Below, one piece after another: positions 12,444-25,375 of a stretch of 64,000 nucleotides of DNA; position 1 is the first letter of the stretch; each line of letters begins with the position of its first letter. Where the stretch lies: positions 50,500,314 to 50,564,313 of the forward strand of contig JBANSL010000003.1 in assembly GCA_037127255.1 (NCBI GenBank), read 5' to 3'. Both the position numbers and the translations under genes were made by a program. Source of the DNA: Persicaria tinctoria. Its lineage: Eukaryota > Streptophyta > Magnoliopsida > Caryophyllales > Polygonaceae. The notes beneath the pieces were generated by a model. The model ran no database searches. It worked only from the letters and a program-made list of their open reading frames with translations, and was not told where the DNA came from.

Positions 12444-14304
12444 CCGTTACACTATCCAACTGTCTCCTTAACTTCATCTTCTCATGTTCATCTTCACCGA
12501 TCTTGTCGAAGACTTTCAGGACTCCAGCAACAACCTCTTTGTCTTGATTCAGAGCACGTCTTGGGACTCCACTAGGTGCAACATCATTCAAATAGTTCAC
12601 ATCATAGTAAAAAGGATTAAGAGCAAACCCTCAACAATGCATTGGGATATTCATCTTCTCTCATCTCATTACTAGAATCTCTTCCATTCTAGTATAATCG
12701 TCCTCATGTTTGTTACCCTTCATCAGATCTCGTATCTCCCCTACCATGCAATCCATCTTCTCATAAATTTCTCCCATCTTTTCTCCTTCTTCATCAGCAA
12801 ACTTTATCATAAGGTATATGGGTTTGGTTATAATTAAAATATTATCAACCTCTTCCCAAAAGTCTTCATCAACAATAGTTGATGCAATCTCCCTCCCCAC
12901 TGATCTAGTTTGCTCATCTCCATTTTTTACCCACTGTTTCCAAGCTCTAAGAACTGTAACCGTAGCTAACGCTTCTCTACAAACTGACAATCGCTTCAAT
13001 ACAATATGATGAGAAGCAAAGCGTGTTTTGGCAACCCTTAGCAATTCTAACTCGGACTTAGTCTTAAATATGGCATTTGCTTTTTCATGATTCAAAAAGT
13101 ACTTATCTATCTTCTTCCCCCTTGTATATGTATCATTCATCCATGGAAATGAAGCATCAAAATATTTAAATATAAGATTTATTGTATGAACGACACAAGG
13201 GGACCAGAAGATATGTTTATGTACCTTTTCGATTTCTCTTCCGACTGCTTTGCAATTCACTGCATTGTTGGTGACTACTTGAAGAACATTTGATGGTTCG
13301 ATTTCATCTATAACTTCATAGAGAAACGCCGCAATGTTTGCTCTGGTCTTCTCTCGCCCAGTAAAATCTTTGGCATACAAAAACATTGAACCACGACTAT
13401 TCGATGCAATAACATTGATCAGCGGTTGCCTTTTCAAGTTTGTCCACCCATCAGAAACTATAGAAGTTCCATGTGTGGTCCATGTATCCATCAATGGATC
13501 CAATTCCTTTTCAACCTCTCGTTGTCACTCATCAACCAACGTCGTTCGTGCTCGATCGTATGGAACCGATTTGTAGTCATTTGGAGCTCGATTAACTCCC
13601 TTCAACATGGCAATGAAATCTGAATTCCGGAGCACGTTGAATGGGATACCATTCACACATAAAGCTCTAACAACCAAAGTATCGACTTGTTGTCGCTCTA
13701 GAGTTGCAAACGATTTTGCTAAAAAATTCGTTGGTGGAGGGCTGGTGGTGGTGAGCGTGGAGGTAGACAGTGACAGGGAGACACCCATGTTCCCTGCTTA
13801 TTCAACCCTCTGCCGTAATTGTTGAAGTGCTTCCCGGTTTGTTAGCATCACTTGGCAACGGGCAACATCCGCCTTCTTCCCCGCAGCAACACCAAGTAAA
13901 TGTTGATGTATCCTAGTGTAGGAGCTACTGTAAGAGCGCTTGCAATGCTTGCAAGTCCACTTCCGTCTCCCTCCAGGTTTTCTAGCCACTGCATCGTCCA
14001 TGATGACTTCATCCAGGAGGGGTTTCAATTTATTTTTATTCTCGGTTGAAGATGACCCCTATAAAACGTAGCATATTGTATCATGTACTTAATTAACTAA
14101 ATTACTAATTAAAATCTTAACTGATGATATCTTGAGAAAATTAAAAGTAGCCGACAGTACCTTGTTCGCCGTTCGTCGTTGCGGTTGCCGTTGTTGCAAC
14201 TACTCCTGAGCGATCCTCTCCTCCTGTGCAATCCTCTTCATTGTTTATATCTTCGGGAACTCCGATGATCCTCTTCGATTGTGCTGCTTCTTGATCGAGA
14301 CGTT

Positions 14305-17007
14305 TGTAAAGGCCCGAATATTTGAATAATAACTTTTGGAAAAATAAATGTAAATCGGATATTTCAAGGAAAACTCATTGTCAATTTAATTAATCGAACT
14401 CGAAACTCTTAAAGCGGGTTCTGGTCAAAATTTGAAATTTATGAAAAATAGGTTTTATTCCGCTTTCATACACCGAGAATTTGAAAGATGATGTTCGGAT
14501 TTCAATATTAAATTCGGGTTGAAAGATTTAGAATTTATTTTCGGGTATTTTGAGATTCGGATTTTGAAACCGATATTGGTGTCATTCCCTCCTCTTTTGT
14601 CGTAATCTCTCTCCCCATCCCAATTTCAATCCCCCATACTCCCTTATCTTCATCTGATTGCTGTTCATTTTGACCATACTCACACACAACCTGTGTTTTC
14701 CCAATTGTGGCAAAAAGCCAAACAAAAGCATTTTCTGAAATGGTCAAAGACCAGCCTCTTCATCTCTTCAAACAAGAAAAAGAAAAGAGAGGCCAAACCT
14801 AGCTCATTCTTCCCCCATTTCAATTTCAATCCAAAGACCAAACTCCCCCTTCTTCCTCCTTGAACTTGCCGAAGAGGGATTGAGCCCCACCCCACCTTCA
14901 CCACTGCGCCACCACCCTTCCACCACCACGAGCAGCCACGCCGAGCACCTCCGAGCGCCGCTGAGCACCGGTCGAGCATCCCCGAGCCTCCCGCCCTTGT
15001 TTTCGATCTCCAGGCAGCAAGGGCTCCATCTCACTCTCCTCGACGTCCCCCGAGCAGCAGCGCCGCCGTCCACCTCCCTTTTCCATGTCCCGCATCTCCA
15101 AGGTCGGTTCTCCTCCTTTGTTCTCGATTCCCACTTGAAAATAGAAAAGATCCGCCTTTAACCCTCTCCCCTCCTTCCTAGGGTGTCCCGGGCATCGATC
15201 CACCTCCGACGAATCTCAATCGGCTCCGACAGGCGTTTTTCCGGCGGCATTTTTTTCCATTTTCGGTGAGCTTCTCTTCCTCCCTCTTCATCTGTCCTTT
15301 TGAGTCTTTTTGTGTTGCTTGAAGTCGGAAAAATACTTGTGGGAGTAGTCGGGTTGAACCACCGCCGGGGAGGAGCTTCGCATTCCGCTTCCTTCTTCCA
15401 GAAAATATCAAACTAAGCTCTTTTGTTGAAGATGAACAGTGCTGTTCAGTTGGTTTGGTTTTGTTTTAATAAAAACATGGGTTCGGTTCAGTTTTATTTT
15501 TCTTCCTGTGAACCGGTTCAGTTTAAAATGGAGATGGGTTGGTTTCTTTGGATCCGAAAATGGGAGGAATGCTATTGGGCCTTTTCTTTCCAAAACAATT
15601 TAAGTTGTTTTTGGGCCTATTCCATTAGAATGTATTTGGTTGGGGGTTTCAAAATAGAAAATGAATTGTGACTTGTGAGCCTATTTTTATAAATGTGGGT
15701 CGATTATAGTAACTCCACAATGCTGATTTTATTAAATAAAAATGATTGGGGGTTTTAAGGGATTTGGAAATATTTTATGAAAGTGTTTAATTAATGATTT
15801 GATGTAACTCGAGATTTTAGAAGTGTTTTGAAAAATCTTGGGAAAATGCCTTACATTGCCTAACTTGGTGAATAAATTTGATGACTTATGTGTGATATTA
15901 TGTGTTTTAAGTAACATTAGAAGTAGACTTATTTATATTACTTATATATGTGTTAGGTGATCGTCTGTGACATGTTGGCTTTCTGTATACCTAGTTGTTC
16001 CCTTTTGCTGTTCTGCACTTCCAGGTGAGTTCCTATATGAGCTCACTCAGATTCGAAAAGAGATCTCCCTGCTTGTAGCCATGTGCATACTAGGTGCTTG
16101 CATTCATAATAAAGCATGCCATGTAGTATCCTCATAGGATTGCACTCATGATTGAGCATTCGTTTACTCATTGCTTTTGTAAACAGAACGGCCGTTATCT
16201 GTGAAGTAACTAGAGTCATTGCTAGGGTTATAGGACGACCTAGTCTCATCGGGTCCCGTCCTGAGTCAACCGAGTCATGAACTTTATTATATTATGAGAT
16301 GCATGCGGGCTTTATTGTGGATACGGGTTGGGCATGCGTGCCACCCCATGATAATGGAATGCATTCACGAGCTGGCCAGTCTCCGCCCTATCGGAAGGGG
16401 GTGGAGGTAGGAGAGGGATATACCACTTGGTATTCAGTGCTAAGGCCTTATTATATTTACGCATTTGATCTTAGGAGCATGTTAGTGTGTTAACATTCCG
16501 CCTTGCATCTAGAAGTATCTTTATCAGGACTAGTGTGTGTATGTGTCTGCTTGTTTGGGACTATATTGCGTAGGGCTTCGATCTGACACCGCCCCGCATA
16601 CATATTTTTTAGGTTGTTTTGCAGCATGATTATTCATTGCTTCCTTGACGTGGGAACTCTCTTGGGTGATTGCAAAGAAATGGTCTAACCTCACTAACAT
16701 CGCCTATTAGATTTTGATAAATATGCTTATCGATTTGTTTTGACTCGGCTCTGTCGTGGCACCCTCTTGTATTACACTTTGATTCCATTACTTGTATGAC
16801 TATTGGTTTTCACGCTTAGACTTACGACAGGTACATTGGACTTCCTCGGGGATTCCAACGATCCCTTCGAATTTTGGGTACGAAATCCCATTTCAAAAAG
16901 TTAGGATAGAATTTCAAACCTTCAACATGTACTCGGGGCGCAAGATCCTAACGAGTGGTTTCATCCCTCGAAACGTAACCCGAGAATCATAATATCGGGC
17001 TGTTACA
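14305..17007 (+). repeat. First LTR of the LARD-like element
   Basis: 2703 bp, TGTAAAGGCCCG to GGGCTGTTACA. The ends form an extended imperfect inverted repeat (TGTAAAGGCCCG versus TGTAACAGCCCG on the complement), longer than the usual TG..CA. A GC-rich block lies at about 14880-15260, followed by splice-donor-like GGTGAGC at 15264, resembling a transcribed leader. Compared with the second LTR it lacks about 40 bases corresponding to roughly 22899-22937 and has about 40 extra bases near 14960-15000. Small ORFs here are duplicated in the second LTR with indels and are not considered genes. Confidence 0.9.
16979..16999 (+). promoter_or_regulatory. LTR 3'-end hairpin (first LTR copy)
   Basis: Arms CCCGAGA and TATCGGG, loop ATCATAA. 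One mismatch (C to A in the 3' arm) breaks the pairing kept in the sister LTR at 25347-25367. Confidence 0.65.
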
Positions 17008-20000
17008 AAGATGGTATCAGAGCTGAGGTTGTGCAAACCGAGTATGATAGGTTGAAGTGGTTTTGAAAATGGCCCAAGGTTTTCAAATGTTTTTTTTTCA
17101 AAATGTTTTAGAAAGGGCAAAAGGAATTTCATATGGCTAACTCAAATGGACTAAATAAGAACTTGACTCAATAAATCTGGTAATCAAACAAAGGGAAACG
17201 AAGGGGTAGTGAAAACGCTAGACCATCCCTATTGGATTTAGTTGGGAATGGGTAGGCAAAATATAGCTTATTCTTTACAGATGGGCCTACAAGACTCCAA
17301 GGCTTTGCGTCGTAGTGGCTGGAGTGGCGAGTTAGGTAGAGACCGTGAGGTGTTGCCCCTCCGGTTAGTCGCCCCTCGAAGGGCGCCCCATAGGATAGCT
17401 TGATTGTTGACTGTTTTGTGCTGAGTGCTGTTTGGTTAAATTGGATACTTGGCTGATATTTTGACTAAGAATCATGTGTTAAATGCCTATGTGAATGGAA
17501 TAGCGGGGGAGATCTTCTGCCATTATTGACTATTTCCTTCTTCGGTCTTCTTTTCCCGACCCCACTAAATGTCTTTATTGAGCTTTTCTTGCGATGTCGG
17601 TGTGATCTACGGGAAATTAGGAGGACTAACCCCATCTACGGTTGTATTGGAGTATGATGTTTACTTGATCCATTTGCTACCCTACTCGAGAGTCACATGA
17701 ATATTCCACGGGAAACAAGTAATTGGGATTATGGGAGTGAGTCAGAGTCGCCCTTGTAGATCTCTGTCGAGTTATCTTAAATGTTACATCCATGATTGCA
17801 TGATTCCATATGTACTACCCCCTAGACTTGCAGATTGATTGATAGTGTCAAATTATGCCTACATGTCTTGATGTCCATGTTTAGCCATTTCTTAGGTTCG
17901 TGTTACATTTTATGCCTATATCATCCCAACCTGATCTACTTAATATGCGTATTGTTATACTAATTCTTGAATGTATGTGTCATGTGTTAGGGAGCTACCT
18001 AATTCTATGTAAATAAGCTCATGATAGTGTGATCGTTCCATTCTGATATCCTGTTAGAGTGAGTCTTTACTTAATGAATGCGTGTTATAACTTGATGTTC
18101 AATCTACCTCGTATGATGCTTAATTTCCAGCATGCTAACCTAACTGTCATGCCATGATGATCTCCATGTTTCTCTCATACTTTCATGAATATATGACCTG
18201 ACACGCCGCACGAGCACACACCACTATAATTCCTGGTTTCGTATATGCATGGCTCGACAGGATATGGTATCCTCTTGTACTTCTCTAAACGTATGATTTG
18301 ATATTTTGTGCATGTACCATTGAGATATTTGCATGGAGCCATAACTATCTATCATCCTATTCAAGCTTAGCTATCTTGCTTTAAGCCCATGTTATACTCC
18401 GCTATACGTCTATCATGCTTCTAGATCATTACAGTGTGGCTTATTTGACTCTTTGCAAACTGTTGGGCTAATCGAATGAATGTATGTATGAATCGTGAGT
18501 TAGTATCATGTTTTTGCATATAAATGAAACCTGAACTCTAGGGTGAGTCTAGTCGAAGTACCTTGATTGTACTCATGTTCGATATGTGTTGTAAGTACCC
18601 TATAGGGCTTATGAATTCAAATATGACTTACTGCGTGGTAAATTTTCATGCTTGCTTCATCACGTGAATATGATTGTCCCATGATGTGATAATTGTTGTA
18701 CCATTCAGGTACTCCTATGAAGGTTCATTCCTACCATGATTTATAATTTATCGTCCATGATGTTCTCGTGTTCACTCTGTAAAGATATCCATGTCTTATC
18801 ATGTATTGCTAGCATCATGTAGGATCACGATGTGACTTGGTATATTCATGTGTTAAATACGTGCCCTGGTTGTATACTATTAATCTATACCTGCGTACTT
18901 GCATGCTTTATATTCATGTGAAGCCGCTCTGCCTTAAGCTCATGTTGTCGTTTCTGCCATATTCCCCACTTGTCCTCATATGGTCACGTTATGATTGGTT
19001 GATCCCTTAAATGCATTTGTGCTAGTTGTCAAATGAACATGTAACCTATGCTGCATAGTCATGCATCTTATCATGTTAAAATATATCTTATAGGGCCCAT
19101 GAATTATGACTTGTGTGTATTCATGCCCTACTTGCATTATGATATGCTCTTTCGTGTAATAGACTTCGCAAAGTCTTGTATTCTGTCCAACATCTCTAAT
19201 GTGCGATCTTTTTAACTAGTTAGGAATTGATAGACCCAATTATAGAGTTAGTGCTTATTTTTTCAACGCATTAAGCATTAGGTGATTATCAATGTGTGTC
19301 TATCATCTCAACACTCGATGTTGTTTTTGCATGTCCCCTGACATTCTTAATGCTTCTGCAAGTGAATAATCTGGCACCTCGCATGTCCACACACACCTCA
19401 TGATCGCTATAAGGCACTCGCATAATTACCTTTGCAGGCATAATGTAGCTTACCGTCCCCTTGAAATATGATACCTTAGGAGCATTGTCCTTTTTCACAC
19501 TATGATATGCGCATGACCCCTTCATCACAACTGCTTATTTACTTTTATATGTGCTAATGATTGGGTGCAATAGTGGTCCTACTTAAACTTCTATGACTAT
19601 TCCCACTATTATGTGGAGTTGCTTGATGCATCTTATTCATATACATCTGTGACTGTCATGTAGTACCTTATAAAATCTATGCATGCAGAGATATGACTTG
19701 TATGATCACATGCTCAACTTGCATCTCATGCAACCCCTCTTGTCATAGGTTGTAATAGCCTTGCTATACCCTCTTTACATGATTTTGTGACTGTCTACGC
19801 ATGTTAGATATTGTTAGTCCAGTTAGAATGCTATGCCTTCATAGAGTTGTCTCATGCTAAGTATGATTAGTGGCATGCTTATGAGTGTTCCCATCTGAAT
19901 TGTTGTCCTTATCACATGATGTCCTTTCGATGCTTAATTGGATAAATTCATATTGTGTTGGGATATGTCTTAATTAGCAATTGAGTGTCTCGTTGCGTGT

Positions 20001-22664
20001 TATACCCTACAACATGGTAGATGCATGTATACATGAACTGCGATTTTGGTGACAAATTGTTCCTCAATGACTACCTTTGATTGCGTTTTTTCCTTAAATA
20101 TATATCACTAGTATCATGGAGGATTGCTTTCCAACCATAGCTCATTATATGCTGACATCCCACACTTACCCTATCATAAAAACGTTGTTGTTGCATGACT
20201 TGGTTTTTATACGGCTTTATATGGTCCTTTCATGGTTCTAGCCTGATTGATATGAAACATCTCGATAGGTCTGCATATGATTCTACATTGATTAAAACCT
20301 GCCTATGTGTACCTGTCACAAATAATTTACCCTACGTGTAATGCTTTGTGTTGTTTACTAGATCCTGCAGAAGCTTTATGTCGCATAAATCTATTGTTGC
20401 ATCCGTGCATACATGTCTCTTATACATGTCAAGCCTGTCTAATATATGAAATTAAAAATTTGCTAGCTAGTCTCTTATGCCCCATGCAGGACCCGATCAT
20501 GTTCTTGGTTGCCCCTGTTTGTTAACATCTTTCATTAAGGTAGGTACATGTTAGTGTCCAGAGATGCAACTAGTTTACCCCATGATTGGTATGTGTTTTG
20601 CTTGCTGCACTTGTAACCTCGTAGAGTTCCATAGGGGCACCTTACTCCTTCTTGGGCTGGGATCTTGTTTTTCGTCGTGTCGTCTCAGTTGGTCCGTGTT
20701 CGGTTCCATGGGGAGTCTGGGTTGTCCTCCTTTTCTCTCCCCTATCTCCACTAACTTGAAAGTTGGTTGCAATACTTTGACAAACGATGGCGTAGAAAAG
20801 AGACCGTTTAGCCATATAGCACGGGAGCGGCACAGCGGAAGCACGGTGGACCCATAACCCCAGGTCCCAGAACTAACATATTGATTCTTTGAATGATGAA
20901 CTGGTATTGGATGTTACCTGGTTAACTTCTACTTATGATGATGAATTTTAGTGCTTTGGTGTTCCTATGTGACTGACCTTGTGATATGATTGATGTTCTG
21001 TGTCGGTAGACCTTGCCTGAATTCTTTTACTCATGGAATGTGAATTATACCTGCTGAAATCCTGACTTGTGTTGATAATAATGATATTATGTACCCTGAT
21101 AATATGTGAAAATATGATATTGTGATGTTGGCATGATATTACCTTTGCTCAAATTACTTTAGCATGAGGTTATGTGGCAAATTGTCTTGCTATGTCGATA
21201 CCTGATATTCTGCAATATTTGTTGAGCATGATAGTATCTTAAGATTTATGACATGTGACCGTTTTGGAACAATGAGAGATAATGATGTGTAAACTTAGTG
21301 TGAAATCATCTTATATTATACTGACGTGAAATACTTGAAGGCTGAGTCATAGTAGCATGTAGGGTTCATAGTGTAAGGCGTATGTTATCCTGATATAACG
21401 GTATGCAATGTCCTGTTAAGCTAAATATTGCCGCGATGCTATTTTGTGTTGTTATGTTGTTAGACATTGCTACTGCTGAACCGTGGGAGCATGACATATT
21501 CTATAATTGACAACTTGAACTTAAATTGCCGAAACATGATTGCGTTGACACCTCTATGCATTGATATTTCAAAAAAATTGACTTTCATCTATACCCTTGG
21601 CTGTGAAAATGGTGACTATCTTGGCTTGCTGAATCTTGTTGAAATGGATTTTGTTGTGATGACTTCTCTCCCTTCTATTAGATTGACACCCCTATTGTGA
21701 AAAATTCTGTTATATTGGTAGTCCTAAGTAGGAGACCATGCTGATATGGTTTGCTGAGGTTGAGGCTTGATGTGTTTGTCTGTTGCCCTTTCAAAAATGG
21801 CATTCCTACTTGATGCATTCTTATTTGTTGACACCTAGAACAAGAAATTCTAATGTTGAGTGTGACGTTTCAATTTATCGGTGTGCGACCATGTTGATGG
21901 ATTGCTATTCATGTTATGGTTTTGGCGTGGCCAATTTCGGTGGTTGGTTGGTTATGATGTGGCATGTATTGGTTATATTGACTCTAATAATGGCTAGAGA
22001 TTCGTATATTGGAATTGCTTTTGAGATTGGAACCTAGGAAGAGAATATGAGATTAGCCTTTAGAGGTGGATGATTCCACCTCTTAAGTTCTTAATTTGCT
22101 TGACCAACTTGGGATTTACAGAGTTTGGAAACGACTAACTCGGATTTTCAAAAGCTTTAGAATGGGTTTGAAGTTGAGAGGTTTGCTTGATTTGAATGGT
22201 TTTGAACGATTTTGAAAAAGACTAACTTGGATTTTGAGAAACCGAACGCGATCGAAAATTTCAACGATTTTAAGGCTAATCTTATTTTCAATTGCAGAAT
22301 CCCCTTTGAAACTTTTCAAACCCGGGCAACTCTATGATATTTCACGAAGTGGATACAAGCATTTTATGAGGGCGCTTGTAGGGTTGCTTGCGAAGACCTA
22401 GTGATGATATTGTAGAATTTTTAGAGTTGTGGTACTTCCGAAAAGTCGAACCGAGGATGTGATAGGGGCGCTTATTGCATACTTGTCAAGACCAATTGGA
22501 GATGTCACGACCGTGACTAGGATGTTGTGAAAATCCCGGAAGATGCAACCGAGATGATTACAAGATCCTTGGACATAGTCCTTGGACTCATCTATTCCAA
22601 CTTCATCCCCTCATTTGTTTTAGTTTTAGTCTCGGGGGCGAGACTTGTTTTTAGAGGTGGACGA
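17008..22664 (+). other. Non-coding interior of the LARD-like element
   Basis: 5657 bp with no ORF above about 100 codons and no gag, protease, RT, RNase H or integrase motif in any frame. The sequence is rich in short words such as CATG and TGTGT. A GC-richer patch lies at about 20640-20870. The last part (about 22040-22664) is recognisably similar to the reverse complement of 52225-52760 in the diverged minus-strand relative. It ends with a purine-rich tract (TTTTTAGAGGTGGACGA) before the next LTR, a likely polypurine tract. Confidence 0.85.
17012..17023 (+). promoter_or_regulatory. Primer binding site, initiator tRNA-Met
   Basis: TGGTATCAGAGC, the standard plant complement to the 3' end of initiator tRNA-Met, four bases after the LTR end. 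Confidence 0.9.
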
Positions 22665-25375
22665 TGTAAAGGCCTGGATTTTTGAATAATAACTTTTGGA
22701 AAAATAAATGTAAATCGGATATTTCAAGGAAAACTCATCGTCAATTTAATTAATCGAACTCGAAACTCTTAAAGCGGGTTCTGGTCAAAATTTGAAATTT
22801 ATGAAAAATAGGTTTTATTCCGCTTTCATACACCGAGAATTTGAAAGATGATGTTCGGATTTCAATATTAAATTCGGGTTGAAAGATTTAAAATTTATTA
22901 TGATTGGGGCGAGATAAATCAAATAGCGGGTTGCAGAATTTATTTTCGGGTATTTTGAGATTCGGATTTTGAAACCATTATTGGTGCCATTCCCTCCTCT
23001 TTTGTCGTAATCTCTCTCCCCATCCCAATTTCAATCCCCCATACTCCCTTATCTTCATCTGATCGCTGTTCATTTTGACCATACTCACACACAACCTGTG
23101 TTTTCCCAATTATGGCAAAAAGCCAAACAAAAGCATTTTCTGAAAGGGTCAAAGACCAGCCTCTTCATCTCTTCAAACAAGAAAAAGAAAAGAGAGGCCA
23201 AACCCAGCTCATTCTTCCCCCATTTCAATTTCAATCCAAAGACCAAACTCCCCCTTCTTCCTCCTTGAACTTGCCGAAGAGGGATTGAGCCTCACCCCAC
23301 CTTCACCACTGCACCACCACCCTTCCACCACCACGAGCAGCCACGCCGAGCACCTCCAAGCGCCCCTGTTTTCGATCTCCAGGCAGCAAGAGCTCCATGT
23401 CACTCTCCTCGACGTCCCCCGAGCAGCAGCGCCGCCGTCCTCCTCCCTTTTCCCTGTCCCGCATCTCCAAGGTCGGTTCTCCTCCTTTGTTCTCGATTCC
23501 CACTTGAAAATAGAAAAGATCCGCCTTTAACCCTCTCCCCTCCTTCCTAGGCCGTCCCGGGCGTCGATCCACCTCCGACGAATCTCAATCGGCTCCGACA
23601 GGCGTTTTTCCGGCGACATTTTTTTCCATTTTCGGTGAGCTTCTCTTCCTCCCTCTTCATTTGTCCTTTTGAGTCTTTTTGTGTTGCTTGAAGTCGGAAA
23701 AATACTTGTGGGAGTAGTCGGGTTGAACCACCGTCGAGGAGGAGCTTCGCATTCCGCTTCCTTCTTCCAGAAAATATCAAACTAAGCTCTTTTGTTGAAG
23801 ATGAACAGTGCTGTTCAGTTGGTTCGGTTTTGTTTTAATAAAAACATGGGTTCGGTTCAGTTTTATTTTTCTTCCTGTGAACCGGTTCAGTTTAAAATGG
23901 AGATGGGTTGGTTTCTTTGGATCCGAAAATGGGAGGAATGCTATTGGGCCTTTTCTTTCCAAAACAATTTAAGTTGTTTTTGGGCCTCTTCCATTAGAAT
24001 GTATTTGGTTGGGGGTTTTAAAATATAAAATGAATTGTGACTTGTGAGCCTATTTTTATAAATGTGGGTCGATTATAGTAACTCCAAAATGTGTATTTTA
24101 TTAAATAAAAATGGTTGGGGGTTTTAAGGGATTTGAAAATATTTTATGAAAGTGTTTAATTAATGATTTGATGTAACTCGAGATTTTAGAAGAGTTTTGA
24201 AAAATCTTGGGAAAATGCCTTACATTGCCTAACTTGGTGAATAAATTTGATGACTTATGTGTGATATTATGTGTTTTAATTAACATTAGAAGTAGACTTA
24301 TTTATATTACTTATATATGTGTTAGGTGATCATCTGTGACATGTTGGCTTTCTGTATACCTAGTTGTTGCCTTTTGCTGTTCTGCACTTCCAGGTGAGTT
24401 CCTATATGAGTTACTCAGATTCGAAAAGAGATCTCCCTGCTTGTAGCCATGTGCATACTAGGTGCTTGCATTCATAATAAAGCATGCCATGTAGTATCCT
24501 CAAAGGATTGCACTCATGATTGAGCATTCGTTTACTCATTGCTTTTGTAAACAGAACGGCCGTTATCTGTGAAGTAACTAGAGTCATTGCTAGGGTTATA
24601 GGACGACCTAGTCTCATCGGGTCCCGTCCTGAGTCAATCGAGTCATGAACTTCCTTATATTATGAGATGCCTGCGGGCTTTATTGTGGATACGGGTTGGG
24701 CATGCGTGCCACCCAATGATAATGGAATGCATTCACGAGCTGGCCAGTCTCCGCCCTATCGAAAGAGGGTGGAGGTTGGAGAGGGATATACCACTTGGTA
24801 TTCGGTGCTAAGGCCTTATTATATTTACGCATTTGATCTTAGGAGCATGTTAGTGTGTTAACATTCCGCCTTGCATCTAGAAACATCTTTATCAGGACTA
24901 GCGTGTGTATGTGTCTGCTTGTTTGGGACTATATTGCGTAGGGCTTCAATCTGACACCGCCCCGCATACATATTTTTTAGGTTGTTTTGCAGCATGATTA
25001 TTCATTGCTTCCTTGACGTGGGAACTCTCTTGGGCGATTGCAAAGAAATGGTCTAACCTCACTAACATCGCCTATTAGATTTTGATAAATATGCTTATCG
25101 ATTTGTTTTGACTCGGCTCTGCCGTGGCACCCTCTTGTATTACACTTTGATTCCATTACTTGTATGACTATTGGTTTTCACGCTTAGACTTACGACAGGT
25201 ACATGAGACTTCCTCGGGGATTCCAACAATCCCTTCGAATTTTGGGTACGAAATCCCATTTCAAAAAGTTAGGATAGAATTTCAAACCTTCAACCTGTAC
25301 TCGGGGCGCAAGATCCTAACGAGGGGTTTCATCCCTCGAAACGTAACCCGAGAATCATAATCTCGGGCCGTTACA
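22665..25375 (+). repeat. Second LTR of the LARD-like element
   Basis: 2711 bp, TGTAAAGGCCTGG to GGGCCGTTACA, closely matching 14305-17007 with scattered substitutions and the two indels noted there. It is followed by another primer site rather than by a target duplication. Confidence 0.9.
25347..25367 (+). promoter_or_regulatory. LTR 3'-end hairpin (second LTR copy)
   Basis: Arms CCCGAGA and TCTCGGG pair perfectly around loop ATCATAA, just before the LTR end and the primer site. Confidence 0.75.

Larger units (their letters stand above)
9337..12451 (+). mobile_element. Solo LTR (3.1 kb) of the LARD-like family inserted in the hAT gene
   Basis: It begins TGTAAAGGCTCGG and ends GGGCCGTTACA, the same termini as the LTRs at 14305 and 22665. 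Flanks are CTAGC (9332-9336) and CTATC (12452-12456), an imperfect 5-bp target duplication. The hAT reading continues on both sides. No primer site or interior follows the 3' end, so this is a solo LTR left by LTR-LTR recombination. It carries a Stowaway MITE at 10902. A GC-rich zone (about 9890-10330) corresponds to the GC-rich zone of the other LTRs. Small ORFs inside it are not supported as genes. Confidence 0.85.
9152..14304 (-). pseudogene. hAT transposase pseudogene (BED finger, DUF659-type domain, dimerisation region) split by insertions
   Basis: Reading right to left: a partial 5' exon (14304-14161), a 102-bp intron (14160-14059, GT donor and AG acceptor), then a BED zinc finger (WTCKHCKRSYSSSYTRIHQH, about 13950-13890). 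A transposase core follows (TSIVSDGWTNLKRQPLINV near 13450; FWSPCVVHTINLI near 13190). After the solo LTR 9337-12451 the protein resumes with the hAT C-terminal dimerisation signature (PISWLSTYGSETP, then SQPISSSSAERV at about 9180-9215). It stops where the Sirevirus LTR begins. In-frame stops lie at 13525-13527 (replacing the expected Trp), 12661-12663 and 12631-12633. The 5' exon is truncated at 14304 by a LARD-family LTR. The family assignment is firm; the subfamily is not known. Confidence 0.88.

Noticed and set aside
14804..15203. Overlapping ORFs in the GC-rich part of the LTRs as host genes
   Set aside because: They are repeated in the sister LTR (23209-23572) with frame-breaking indels, so there is no protein constraint.
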